Of a stretch of 6,232 nucleotides of DNA, positions 1-5,968 are shown one piece after another (within the stretch, counting starts at the first letter, position 1; each line of letters opens with the position of its first letter). The stretch is from Flavobacteriales bacterium (lineage in GTDB: Bacteria > Bacteroidota > Bacteroidia > Flavobacteriales_D > Cryomorphaceae), in contig JAIVHQ010000260.1 of the NCBI GenBank assembly GCA_020200995.1, positions 1-6,232 of the forward strand, in the 5' to 3' direction. The notes beneath the pieces were generated by a model that was not told the origin of the DNA, did no database searches, and saw only the letters and a program-made list of their open reading frames with translations. The position numbers and the translations under genes are program-made.

Positions 1-3
1 GGC

Positions 4-33
4 AAAAAAAAACCGACCCTGAAGATCGGTTTT
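4..33 (-). terminator. Intrinsic terminator of the Spy-like gene
   Basis: Positions 9-16 (AAAACCGA) pair with 26-33 (TCGGTTTT), giving an 8-bp stem with a 9-nt loop. Read on the minus strand, the hairpin is followed by a run of nine T (complement of 4-12; four of these bases belong to the stem). It lies 17 nt past the stop codon of the minus-strand gene at 50-388, as expected for a rho-independent terminator. The stem is A/T-rich at its base with only a three-pair GC core, so strength is uncertain. The opposite strand has TTTT after the stem, so weak bidirectional use is possible. Confidence 0.75.
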
Positions 34-49
34 CAAAATGTTACAGGGC

Positions 50-388
50 TTATTTACCCTTTTTCCCGGCGCTGCTTTCTTTGTACTTGGCGTACTGCTG
101 CTCGTCGAGGATATCTTTAAGCATTTGTTCATAGCGCTTAGCGTACGACTTTTTGATGCTTTCCTTCTCCTCTTTGGGAGCATCCATGCTCTTCAGGCGG
201 GCCATATTTTGAGCGAGCTCATAATTTTGTCTGTATACGAGAACATCCTGTTCTTCTGTCAGTTCAAGAGTCTCTGCAAGCTTGTCAGTGTTGGCGCGGG
301 CTTCTTTTTCGACTGCGGCATAATCTTGAGCCTGAAGGGAAAACACCGAAACAAAAAGTGCGAATGCGAGGGTCATTATTGTTTTCAT
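50..388 (-). CDS. Small exported Spy/CpxP-like protein
   Basis: A 112-residue protein. Residues 1-20 form a signal peptide: MKT, a hydrophobic core (LAFALFVSVFSL), then a small-residue site LQA followed by Q, so the mature protein of about 92 residues is probably periplasmic. The rest is charged and helix-forming. LTEEQ at 43-47 and LDEQQYAKY at 94-102 resemble the two LTxxQ motifs of the Spy/CpxP/LTXXQ family, small periplasmic proteins that bind unfolded proteins or sense envelope stress; short relatives are common in Bacteroidota. The tail is basic and flexible (SSAGKKGK). The ATG at 388 is chosen because it begins the signal peptide; no Shine-Dalgarno site precedes it, normal for the phylum. 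A promoter match lies just upstream and a terminator just downstream, so the gene looks monocistronic. The family call rests on the paired LTxxQ-like motifs only; chaperone activity is inferred. Confidence 0.8.
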   Translation of the reverse strand: MKTIMTLAFALFVSVFSLQAQDYAAVEKEARANTDKLAETLELTEEQDVLVYRQNYELAQNMARLKSMDAPKEEKESIKKSYAKRYEQMLKDILDEQQYAKYKESSAGKKGK

Positions 389-414
389 AGTATTGTGGTG
401 TATTGGTTTTTTAT

Positions 415-448
415 CAAATGTAAAAATTTCGTAGAACCTTATGGCAAA
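415..448 (-). promoter_or_regulatory. Bacteroidota-type promoter of the Spy-like gene
   Basis: On the minus strand TTTG (448-445) is followed after 22 nt by TACATTTG (422-415), an exact fit to the TAnnTTTG -7 element of the Bacteroidota housekeeping sigma factor, with a matching -33 box. Transcription would start near 408-411, leaving a leader of about 20 nt before the ATG at 388. The same -7 octamer, TACATTTG, recurs before the patatin gene at 4682-4689. Confidence 0.6.
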
Positions 449-718
449 GGAAGTGCCAAAAAAAGTAATAAAGCAGGTTTTGAGCTTGCAAAGCCACTGA
501 AAGGAGTGCAGACATGGAGAGAAATTCGCAATTGATTTCTGCCAACATGTTGATGTGAATATTTAAAGGCCTGTTTCCCCGCTTCTCAAAGGACGGCAGC
601 ATAGATAGCAATAAACACATTTTTAGACACTTATAGCAAGAAGCAAATCGAATATACCAGAAAAAGGGGATTGTGGCAACAAGTCATCAGGCGTACTTTC
701 ACGGAAAGATTATCCACC
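423..718. other. Non-coding region between divergent genes
   Basis: About 295 bp between the promoter of the Spy-like gene and the hemerythrin-like gene. I see no RNA gene and no convincing TAnnTTTG promoter for the plus-strand gene. The reading frames crossing it on either strand have compositions unlike real proteins. One item stands out: a good Shine-Dalgarno sequence AAAGGAG (500-506) sits 7 nt before an ATG at 514 that opens a 14-codon frame (MERNSQLISANMLM, stop at 556-558). Whether it is translated is unknown. Confidence 0.5.
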
Positions 719-1402
719 ATGCGACAAATTCAAGAATTAGAAGCCCTCATTTGTGATCACCCCGAACTGGCGCACCTGCCTGCTCGTTACAGCAACAGTT
801 ACAGCGTTACGGCGCGTCCATGCCCCACGGCGCAATCTCAATTTTTGGTAGATCTTGCATATACCTACCTCGACTTGGACAAGGCTACGGCCGCTCAATT
901 TGAGCCCTACAGCATTTCCTTGCTCGCCGACTACCTCAAGCGCACACATGCCGACTACCTAGGACGCATTCTGCCACAGATAGAGGCAGGTCTGGAAGCC
1001 CTTTCAATGCGTTACAATGACACCCTGCTGACAGATGCAGCCATTCCCCTTTTCGGGAAATTTGCGAATGACCTCCATGCCCACATCGGCCTCGAAGAGG
1101 AGTTATTTTTCCCCTACGCCATACAATTAGAGGCCCTCGCAAGCGGAAAAGAACTCGTATCGGAGATGATTTCTTACAGCACCTCAGCCTTTGCCGCACA
1201 TCACCCCAACCACGATGACGACATCATAAAGCTCGACTCCCTGCTTCAAAGCCTCGAAGCAAAATACAGCGGTGATATGGCCTTCCGAATTTTGCGAAAG
1301 CGCATCGCGCATCTCATGAGCGACCTGCGCCTGCACTGCCTCATCGAAGACGACGTCCTCACCAATAAAGTGCGCGGAGCAGAACGCAAATTGCGAAATT
1401 GA
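719..1402 (+). CDS. Hemerythrin-like (HHE) domain protein
   Basis: A 227-residue, probably cytoplasmic, helical protein with the HHE cation-binding pattern. Likely metal ligands, by comparison with the di-iron repair protein YtfE/RIC, are H77 (KRTHADY), H122 and E126 (HIGLEEELFFP), H165 (PNHDDD), and H206 and E210 (LHCLIEDD). YtfE-type proteins carry a non-heme di-iron centre and act in nitric-oxide and oxidative stress, helping repair iron-sulfur clusters. Two features depart from that family: no histidine is found where YtfE has its ligand H105 (here around R98-N100), and the ScdA_N domain with its CC motif is absent; residues 1-60 are of unknown type. A TTG at 671 would add 16 residues, but its GGGG sits only one base away; the ATG at 719 has GGAAAG (703-708) ten bases upstream and is preferred. 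Fold is fairly sure; repair function is inferred, and oxygen or iron sensing is possible. Confidence 0.78.
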   Translation: MRQIQELEALICDHPELAHLPARYSNSYSVTARPCPTAQSQFLVDLAYTYLDLDKATAAQFEPYSISLLADYLKRTHADYLGRILPQIEAGLEALSMRYNDTLLTDAAIPLFGKFANDLHAHIGLEEELFFPYAIQLEALASGKELVSEMISYSTSAFAAHHPNHDDDIIKLDSLLQSLEAKYSGDMAFRILRKRIAHLMSDLRLHCLIEDDVLTNKVRGAERKLRN

Positions 1403-1426
1403 TCCGATCGTTTTCTTGCAAAATTA

Positions 1427-1459
1427 TTTAATGCATCGAATTCCTTTCGCATACCTTTG
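1427..1459 (+). promoter_or_regulatory. Probable promoter of the MFS gene
   Basis: TACCTTTG at 1452-1459 is an exact match to the Bacteroidota -7 element TAnnTTTG. TTTA at 1427-1430 sits 21 nt upstream as a one-mismatch -33 box. Transcription would begin near 1464-1466. This rules out the upstream TTG at 1457 as a start codon for the transporter when made from this promoter, and leaves a leader of about 58 nt before the ATG at 1523. Confidence 0.5.
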
Positions 1460-1522
1460 CGGCCCTTTTTGCTGCGAATGCGCCCGTGTCGGGTGCCTTT
1501 GCAACAGGGCAACAATCTTCCG

Positions 1523-2773
1523 ATGCATCTCGTCAAACTCTATGTAAAAGCCTACGCGGGCATTTCGCCGCCTGTGTGGATGCTGTCTTTGGTGCTGCTT
1601 ATCAACAGAAGCGGCTCCATGGTATTGCCGTTTCTGAGTATTTACCTCAGCAATGAGTTGGGCTTCTCACTGGGCCAAACGGGCATTGTGCTCTCCATGT
1701 TTGGTGCCGGGTCGCTCGTGGGATCACTTGCAGGTGGCTACCTTACCGACAAGTTCGGGAGCTTCAGGGTTCAGCTTTTTTCTCTCGTGGTAGGCGGAGC
1801 GGGATTTTTTCTACTGTTTGAGATGAAAACCTTTGCGGGGCTGGCGGCGGGATTTTTTCTGCTCACCACCGTTACAGATATGCTGCGCCCCGCCAATGCC
1901 ACAGCGGTTTCGGAGCACGCCCTTCCGGAAAATATGGTGCGCGCCTTCAGTCTGAACCGCATGGCCGTGAACCTTGGCTACGCCATTGGGCCCGCAGTCG
2001 GTGGATTTCTGGCGGTCAGAGGCTACAAACTGCTCTTCTACGTGGACGGTGCCACCTGCATGCTCGCGGGCCTGCTTTTTTTCGTCTATTTCTACAATAA
2101 ATCGCCACGACGCTCGGCCAATGAACTTTCGGAAGGCGAAACCGCAGAACCAAATACGTCCCCCTACCGTGACCTGCGGTTCCTGGCCTTCGGTGTATTG
2201 ACGGCCGGCTTTGCCGTGGTGTTTTTTCAAATATTCAACACCCTTCCGATCTATTACCGAGATGTGTACAGCCTTCCTGAAAATCAGATCGGGTGGATTC
2301 TCGGGTTCAACGGCCTCATCGTATTCCTGGTTGAAATGCCCCTGGTTCATGCCCTCGGCAGCAAGTTTTCGCTGCGGCGGGTGGTGTCGATCGGGTCGGT
2401 AATGGCCGGACTTTCATACATCATACTTACGGCTTCCGGGACCATAGCCGCACTATACTTTTCCATGGCCGTGCTCAGTATTTCGGAGATCCTTGTAATG
2501 CCCTACCTCACCACTTACACCGTGACCAAAGCCGGGAAGCGCAACCGGGGAAAATACCTCGGGTTTTATTCCATGACCTATTCTGCAGCTTTCATTGTTG
2601 CCCCCCTTTTGGGAACCTACCTCATCAAAGTCAGCGGGTTTGATGCATTATGGTACAGCATGTTCGGACTATCGGTTGTGGTGGCGGCGGGATTTTTACT
2701 CAACATGCGCCCGCTGAAGGTTAAGCCCGAAACTGCGAAAATGGTCGATGCAGCTGAATCGGTAAATCCGTAG
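1523..2773 (+). CDS. MFS transporter, DHA1-like antiporter type
   Basis: A 416-residue inner-membrane protein with hydrophobic segments consistent with 12 helices in two halves, joined by a polar loop at about 192-218 (KSPRRSANELSEG). Motif A is clear between helices 2 and 3: GGYLTDKFGSFR (71-82), fitting GxLxDKxGxxR. Helix 5 carries motif C, LGYAIGPAVGG (151-161), the GPxxGG signature of proton-coupled drug antiporters; LRPA at 121-124 in helix 4 is also typical of multidrug-type members. It probably exports a small molecule in exchange for protons; the substrate cannot be told. The ATG at 1523 (MHLVKLYVKAYAG) gives the normal N-terminus just before helix 1. In-frame TTG (1457) and ATG (1478) would add 22 or 15 residues of arginine/proline-rich sequence unlike the family. 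No Shine-Dalgarno is visible. It lies 120 bp after the hemerythrin-like gene and ends 3 nt from the stop of the convergent stress-protein gene. Confidence 0.88.
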   Translation: MHLVKLYVKAYAGISPPVWMLSLVLLINRSGSMVLPFLSIYLSNELGFSLGQTGIVLSMFGAGSLVGSLAGGYLTDKFGSFRVQLFSLVVGGAGFFLLFEMKTFAGLAAGFFLLTTVTDMLRPANATAVSEHALPENMVRAFSLNRMAVNLGYAIGPAVGGFLAVRGYKLLFYVDGATCMLAGLLFFVYFYNKSPRRSANELSEGETAEPNTSPYRDLRFLAFGVLTAGFAVVFFQIFNTLPIYYRDVYSLPENQIGWILGFNGLIVFLVEMPLVHALGSKFSLRRVVSIGSVMAGLSYIILTASGTIAALYFSMAVLSISEILVMPYLTTYTVTKAGKRNRGKYLGFYSMTYSAAFIVAPLLGTYLIKVSGFDALWYSMFGLSVVVAAGFLLNMRPLKVKPETAKMVDAAESVNP

Positions 2774-2776
2774 GCA

Positions 2777-3214
2777 TCATTCAAGGGGAAAAGTCAAAAC
2801 AGGCACTTCGCTTCGTTTGATAATCTCGAGGGCAGTGTTACCGCCCAAGGCGTTGGCCAGAAAGCCGTGTTCGTTAACGCCCGTTATTACGAGGTCGGCT
2901 TTTACGCTTACAGATTGATCGATGATTCCATCCACGATCTCACCGCCGATAAGTAAAGCTTCGGCATCCACCTTTTCACCTGACACCCTGTCGGCGAGTT
3001 TTTGGAGGAGGCGGTGCTCTTTTCTAAGCTCTTCGGCCATGCTCACACGCATGTATTCGGGCCCGACATCGTAAGGAATGTAGTGATCGTCGGAAGAAGG
3101 AACGACGTGGATAATCCAGAGCTTGGCCTCGTACCGCCTGCACAGATCCAGGGCAAAAGCGACAAGCGATTCATCAAAATTTTCAACATCTATGGTGAGG
3201 AGTACATTTTTCAT
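2777..3214 (-). CDS. Universal stress protein A (UspA family), paralogue 1
   Basis: A 145-residue single-domain Usp-fold protein, about the usual family length. Strand 1 is MKNVLLTIDV with D9 at the usual nucleotide-contacting position; strand 2 is AKLWIIHVVP (30-39); the C-terminal phosphate-binding region is TGVNEHG (111-117) then ALGGN (122-126), and ends EVPVLTFPLE. The common motif G-2x-G-9x-G(S/T) is altered: N instead of the first G, a loop about two residues shorter, and G-N in place of G-S/T. Nucleotide binding is therefore plausible but not assured. Usp proteins are cytoplasmic and respond to starvation and stress; the target here is unknown. It is roughly 60% identical by eye to the neighbouring paralogue at 3431-3865, with an identical stretch ANALGGNTALEIIKRS, so a tandem duplication. 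The ATG at 3214 matches the paralogue's start. It may be co-transcribed with that gene, though a weak terminator and a weak promoter lie between. Confidence 0.9.
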   Translation of the reverse strand: MKNVLLTIDVENFDESLVAFALDLCRRYEAKLWIIHVVPSSDDHYIPYDVGPEYMRVSMAEELRKEHRLLQKLADRVSGEKVDAEALLIGGEIVDGIIDQSVSVKADLVITGVNEHGFLANALGGNTALEIIKRSEVPVLTFPLE

Positions 3215-3232
3215 GTCAGGCGCTTAAGGTGA

Positions 3233-3267
3233 TGAAAATAGGAATTTTCGGAATGATACTTCTCAAA
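3233..3267 (-). promoter_or_regulatory. Weak promoter-like match before Usp paralogue 1
   Basis: On the minus strand TTTG (3267-3264) precedes TATTTTCA (3240-3233) by 23 nt. The -33 box is good, but the -7 box misses the consensus TAnnTTTG at its last two bases and the spacer is long. If used, the leader would be about 10-15 nt. The remainder of the 216-bp gap between the two stress-protein genes (3215-3430) shows no gene. Confidence 0.22.
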
Positions 3268-3402
3268 TGGCACCGCAACACCCCTTAAATTATATTGAAA
3301 CGCAGGTCTTGCACAGGAAACGCCCCACCGAAAACAGGCGAAGAAGGGTTGTATTCGCGGTATAGAAAGACATTCAGGACAGAATGGCATTTCCGATTAA
3401 GG

Positions 3403-3430
3403 AAAAAGCCTCACATCCTGATCTACGAGG
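3403..3430 (-). terminator. Possible weak terminator between the two Usp genes
   Basis: On the minus strand, immediately after the stop codon of the gene at 3431-3865, CCTCG (3430-3426) can pair with TGAGG (3413-3409) through five pairs including one G-T, with a 12-nt loop, followed by C and TTTTT (3407-3403). Position and T-run fit an intrinsic terminator, but the stem is short, so partial read-through into paralogue 1 is likely. Confidence 0.35.
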
Positions 3431-3865
3431 TTACCTCAGCGGAATGCTCATAACTGGCACCTTGCTTCGCTTAATGATTTCGAGGGCGGTGTTGCCGCCG
3501 AGGGCATTGGCGATGAAGCCGTGACGGTTTACGCCGGTGATGATCATGCCGACATCCAGCTTTGCAGCCTGCTCAATAATGGTGGCGACAATTTCGCCTC
3601 CTGTGAGCAAGGCCTCGGCTTCTACCTTTTCACCGGAAATGCGCTCAGATAGACTTTGCAAAAAACTGTATTCGTGCTCGAGCTCCTCGGCCACAGTGAG
3701 GCGGATGTACTCCGGGCCATCTTTTTTGCCCAGATAGTCGGAAGGAAAGGGCGCAACGTGGATAATCCACAACTTGGCGTCGTATTGCCGACAAAGGTCG
3801 AGGGATATTGAAACGAGTTTTTCATTAAAATTTTCAACGTCGAGTGCGAGTAGGATACTTTTCAC
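3431..3865 (-). CDS. Universal stress protein B (UspA family), paralogue 2
   Basis: A 144-residue Usp-fold protein. Strand 1 is MKSILLALDV with D9; strand 2 is AKLWIIHVAP (30-39); the phosphate-binding region is TGVNRHG (110-116) then ALGGN (121-125); the C-terminus is KVPVMSIPLR. It shares the altered nucleotide motif of paralogue 1, so the alteration predates the duplication. Differences cluster in the 40-50 loop (one-residue indel) and in surface residues such as 61-69 and 100-107, while the core and the C-terminal 35 residues are nearly invariant. The start is GTG at 3865, giving the same N-terminus as paralogue 1. It begins 40 nt after the stop of the patatin gene with no terminator between, so the two are probably one transcript. 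Both paralogues have CACCTTAA 17-19 nt before the start codon, perhaps a remnant of the duplication. Physiological target unknown. Confidence 0.9.
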   Translation of the reverse strand: MKSILLALDVENFNEKLVSISLDLCRQYDAKLWIIHVAPFPSDYLGKKDGPEYIRLTVAEELEHEYSFLQSLSERISGEKVEAEALLTGGEIVATIIEQAAKLDVGMIITGVNRHGFIANALGGNTALEIIKRSKVPVMSIPLR

Positions 3866-3905
3866 GGCTTACCGATTTAAGGTGCTTTTGCTTAGGTAAA
3901 ATTAG

Positions 3906-4676
3906 TCATTTATTGTCGAGCAGGGCGTCCGTCCACTCTTTTCCTGCCCTGTATCCTTTCTCAAATAATTCGTCAGCCTTGGAAAAATCGAGCAGGTCAA
4001 ACTCCTTTCCCATTTCGGGGCTGATAACGTGGTCTGCGAGTTCCCGGCCCTCTTTGCTGTTGTTCTTGAGAACGGTCAAAAACACTTCAATGGCGATATT
4101 CTTGACGTTGTCAGCACTGCCCGGCACAGCGGTGTGGTTCACGTCCACAGCGAGTATCTGATCGCACTTGCCCGCGAGGGCGGCAGAAGGGATGTTATCG
4201 GTCACACCACCGTCGAGGTATTTCACTCCGTCTATTTCAACAGGTGCGAAGAGCAAGGGTATCGACGCAGAAGCGGTGATTGCCGCATGGAGACTTCCCG
4301 AATCGAGTACCTCGCTGCTTCGCGTTCGGATGTTGGTCGCCACGCAGCAAAAGGGTATTTCAAGTTCAGCAAAATCGTCAGTGAGCCGCTTTTCGAGCAA
4401 GGATTTCAGCGATTTCATTTCCAGAAATGCAGATAGCCCCGGTTTGATCCCGAAGGTGCGGATCCAGCTTTGCTTTCGAAAGTAGACCAATAGCTCATCA
4501 GGGGTAATGCCCGCCGCGTAAAATCCTCCTACAACTGCGCCGATGCTCGTTCCCGAGATGCATACGGGCTTTATACCGGCTTCATCGAGGGCTTTGAGGA
4601 CCCCGACGTGAATCACGCCCCGGGCACCACCACCGCTCAGGGCCAGGCCCCAACCGGTTTTTTTTTCACTGTTCAT
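3906..4676 (-). CDS. Patatin-like phospholipase / serine hydrolase
   Basis: A 256-residue patatin-domain protein of the short RssA/YchK-like bacterial type. Numbered from the ATG at 4676, the oxyanion-hole loop GGGARG is at 15-20, the nucleophile elbow GTSIG at 42-46 (S44), the conserved SASIPLLFAPV at 136-146, and the catalytic aspartate in DGG at 155-157 (D155). The complete Ser-Asp dyad predicts an active acyl hydrolase on phospholipids or other esters. There is no signal peptide, so it is cytoplasmic or membrane-peripheral. A GTG at 4682 would add two residues (MN), but its G is the last base of a strong -7 element, so a transcript from that promoter could not include it; the ATG at 4676 then lies at or next to the transcription start. 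The gene heads a probable operon with the stress protein at 3431-3865. The true substrate is not deducible; lipid turnover under stress is an inference from the neighbours. Confidence 0.9.
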   Translation of the reverse strand: MNSEKKTGWGLALSGGGARGVIHVGVLKALDEAGIKPVCISGTSIGAVVGGFYAAGITPDELLVYFRKQSWIRTFGIKPGLSAFLEMKSLKSLLEKRLTDDFAELEIPFCCVATNIRTRSSEVLDSGSLHAAITASASIPLLFAPVEIDGVKYLDGGVTDNIPSAALAGKCDQILAVDVNHTAVPGSADNVKNIAIEVFLTVLKNNSKEGRELADHVISPEMGKEFDLLDFSKADELFEKGYRAGKEWTDALLDNK

Positions 4677-4681
4677 GTTCA

Positions 4682-4710
4682 CAAATGTAAGCGCAGCGGT
4701 GCGAGTTCAA
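4682..4710 (-). promoter_or_regulatory. Promoter of the patatin/Usp cluster
   Basis: On the minus strand TTG (4710-4708) is followed after 18 nt by TACATTTG (4689-4682), an exact TAnnTTTG -7 element. The start of transcription should fall around 4675-4679, overlapping the ATG at 4676, so the message would be leaderless or nearly so. The element lies in the 89-bp gap shared with the divergent lipoprotein gene, for which only a degenerate TAATTTG (4723-4729, plus strand) is seen. Confidence 0.55.
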
Positions 4711-4765
4711 GGGCATTTCACGTAATTTGGCACGGAATTTACTACGATCTTTTAAAACATACGAA

Positions 4766-5326
4766 ATGAAAGCCAGCCATTTTTTCTCCTTATTCATTTT
4801 CATTGCCGTCCTGGCATCCTGCAAATCAACCGGGCCCATGGGCGACAAGGTGAAAGAGCCGTTTACGGGCTCTAAGTACGAATCGAACAACCGCTTCTTT
4901 CGCGCCACGGGCAAAGGGGTAAGCGCGAGCGACAACATCGCCCGTGGCCGTGCCGACATGCAGGCCAAGACCCAACTTGCCGGACAGGTGGAAACCAACA
5001 TGCGCAATGTGACCGATCAGTACATGACGCAAACCGAAAACCTCGACGCCGCCGAGGTGGGAGAAAAATTCCAGAGCCTATCCCGGCAGGTGATCAACAC
5101 GAACATCAGCGACCTGAGAAAAATAGGCGAAGAGAAATACTACAACGGCAGTGATTACACCGTGTATATCGCCTACGAGATAAAGAAAAATGCCATGTTT
5201 CGGTACATGAAGAAGCAGGCGAAAGCAGAAGCCCGTAAAGCCGATTCGCAGATAGACAGCGCAACGCTCAAGGCGATTGAGGAAATCCTCGATGCGCAGA
5301 TTGCCGCGAGTGAGGGGGATGATTGA
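4766..5326 (+). CDS. LPP20-like lipoprotein
   Basis: A 186-residue predicted lipoprotein. Residues 1-19 are a lipoprotein signal peptide: MKASHFF, a hydrophobic core (SLFIFIAVL) and the lipobox L-A-S-C with C19 as the lipidated cysteine. Serine and threonine follow it rather than aspartate. The mature part begins with a polar linker, then RATGKGVSASDNIARGRADMQAK (residues 46-68), a Gly/Ala-rich strand-helix pattern typical of LPP20-family domains, and a second strand at 130-141 (DYTVYIAYEIKK). The C-terminal 145-186 is a charged helix ending EGDD. LPP20-family proteins are envelope proteins of mostly unknown role. A TTG at 4727 would add 13 residues (MARNLLRSFKTYE) and disrupt the normal signal peptide, so the ATG at 4766 is preferred. 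The repeat array begins about 12 bp after the stop, and its first palindrome, with T-rich sequence after it, may end this transcript. Family assignment is moderate; function unknown. Confidence 0.8.
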   Translation: MKASHFFSLFIFIAVLASCKSTGPMGDKVKEPFTGSKYESNNRFFRATGKGVSASDNIARGRADMQAKTQLAGQVETNMRNVTDQYMTQTENLDAAEVGEKFQSLSRQVINTNISDLRKIGEEKYYNGSDYTVYIAYEIKKNAMFRYMKKQAKAEARKADSQIDSATLKAIEEILDAQIAASEGDD

Positions 5327-5376
5327 GGGGGTTTTCTAATTGAGAAAAAGAGCTTGAATACACCCCGGGCTCCGAA

Positions 5377-5526
5377 AAAAGGGAGACTCTTCCTCAGGCG
5401 GAGCCTTCGTCTGAGTGACGGGGTAGATGAGCTGTTTGCTAATAGCAGGACAACTTTACAACTACACGTCACTCAGAAGGAATCAACGAAGCGAAGCGCA
5501 GTTGACGACTGAAGAATCTCCCTTTT
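5377..5526. repeat. Palindromic unit 1 (complete, most divergent)
   Basis: The outer arms are 5377-5392 and 5511-5526, 16 bp with one C-A mismatch. The inner arms CTGAGTGACG (5411-5420) and CGTCACTCAG (5467-5476) pair perfectly over 10 bp and enclose a 46-nt loop. The right half carries a side hairpin: TCAAC (5483-5487) with GTTGA (5501-5505) around a 13-nt loop. Its left bridge (CTCAGGCGGAGCCTTCGT) differs from the CTGCGC-rich bridge of the other units. The outer right arm runs into CTCCCTTTTCTT on the plus strand and into TTTTTT on the minus strand, so the unit could act as a two-way terminator for the flanking genes. Confidence 0.8.
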
Positions 5527-5574
5527 CTTGAAAATGAATGCCCGCTTACATGCAATCCGTTTTGTACTCCGAAA

Positions 5575-5721
5575 AAATGGAGACTCTTCACTGCGCGGCG
5601 CTGCGTTCTGAGTGACGTTTCCATGAACATTTGAACTAATTGGAGTGCCGCGTTACAGTTGCCGTCACTCAGAAGGAGCCGATGCAGCGCAGCGAAATCG
5701 GTGACTGAAGAGTCTCCATTT
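5575..5721. repeat. Palindromic unit 2 (best-preserved arms)
   Basis: The outer arms 5575-5590 and 5706-5721 pair perfectly over 16 bp (core GGAGACTCTTCA with TGAAGAGTCTCC). The inner arms TTCTGAGTGACG (5606-5617) and CGTCACTCAGAA (5663-5674) pair perfectly over 12 bp around a 45-nt loop. The side hairpin is CCGAT (5679-5683) with ATCGG (5697-5701), again with a 13-nt loop. Within that loop, GCAGCGC (5684-5690) is also complementary to GCGCTGC in the left bridge (5598-5604), so two exclusive folds are possible. Confidence 0.85.
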
Positions 5722-5770
5722 ATTGAAAACGAAAGCACGTTTACAGGCGATCATTTTTTGCGCTCCGAAA

Positions 5771-5918
5771 AAATGGAGAATCTTCACTGCGCTGCGCTAT
5801 GTTCTGAGTGACGGGGTAGATGAGCTGTTCACTAATTGGAGCAAAAAGCTACAGCTACGCGTCACTAAGAAGGAGCCGATGCAGGGCAGCGAAATCGGTG
5901 AATGAAGAGTTTCCATTT
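5771..5918. repeat. Palindromic unit 3 (complete, some decay)
   Basis: The outer arms 5771-5786 and 5903-5918 pair over 16 bp with one G-T wobble and one A-G mismatch. The inner arms TTCTGAGTGACG (5802-5813) and CGTCACTAAGAA (5860-5871) have one mismatch. The loop is 46 nt and starts with the same 16 bases as the loop of unit 1. The side hairpin CCGAT (5876-5880) with ATCGG (5894-5898) and a 13-nt loop is intact although both long arms have mutations. Confidence 0.8.
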
Positions 5919-5968
5919 CTCTGAAAACAAGAGCTTCACTGCGAACTCTTCTTTAGATTTCTAAAAAA

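Noticed and set aside
38..535. Long plus-strand open frame of 165 codons
   Set aside because: It is antisense to the Spy-like gene, which has a signal peptide, promoter and terminator in the right places. The predicted product has no recognisable features.
543..552. Perfect 10-bp palindrome CAACATGTTG as an operator
   Set aside because: Several 10-bp palindromes are expected by chance in a window of this length, and no second copy or promoter context supports it.
671..718. TTG at 671 as start of the hemerythrin-like gene
   Set aside because: The G-rich tract ends one base before the TTG, too close for ribosome binding, and the added 16 residues have no family character.
5469..5905. Open frames of 60-99 codons within the repeat array on both strands
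   Set aside because: They run through the palindromic arms and consist of arm sequence read in different frames; the frames are not kept between units.
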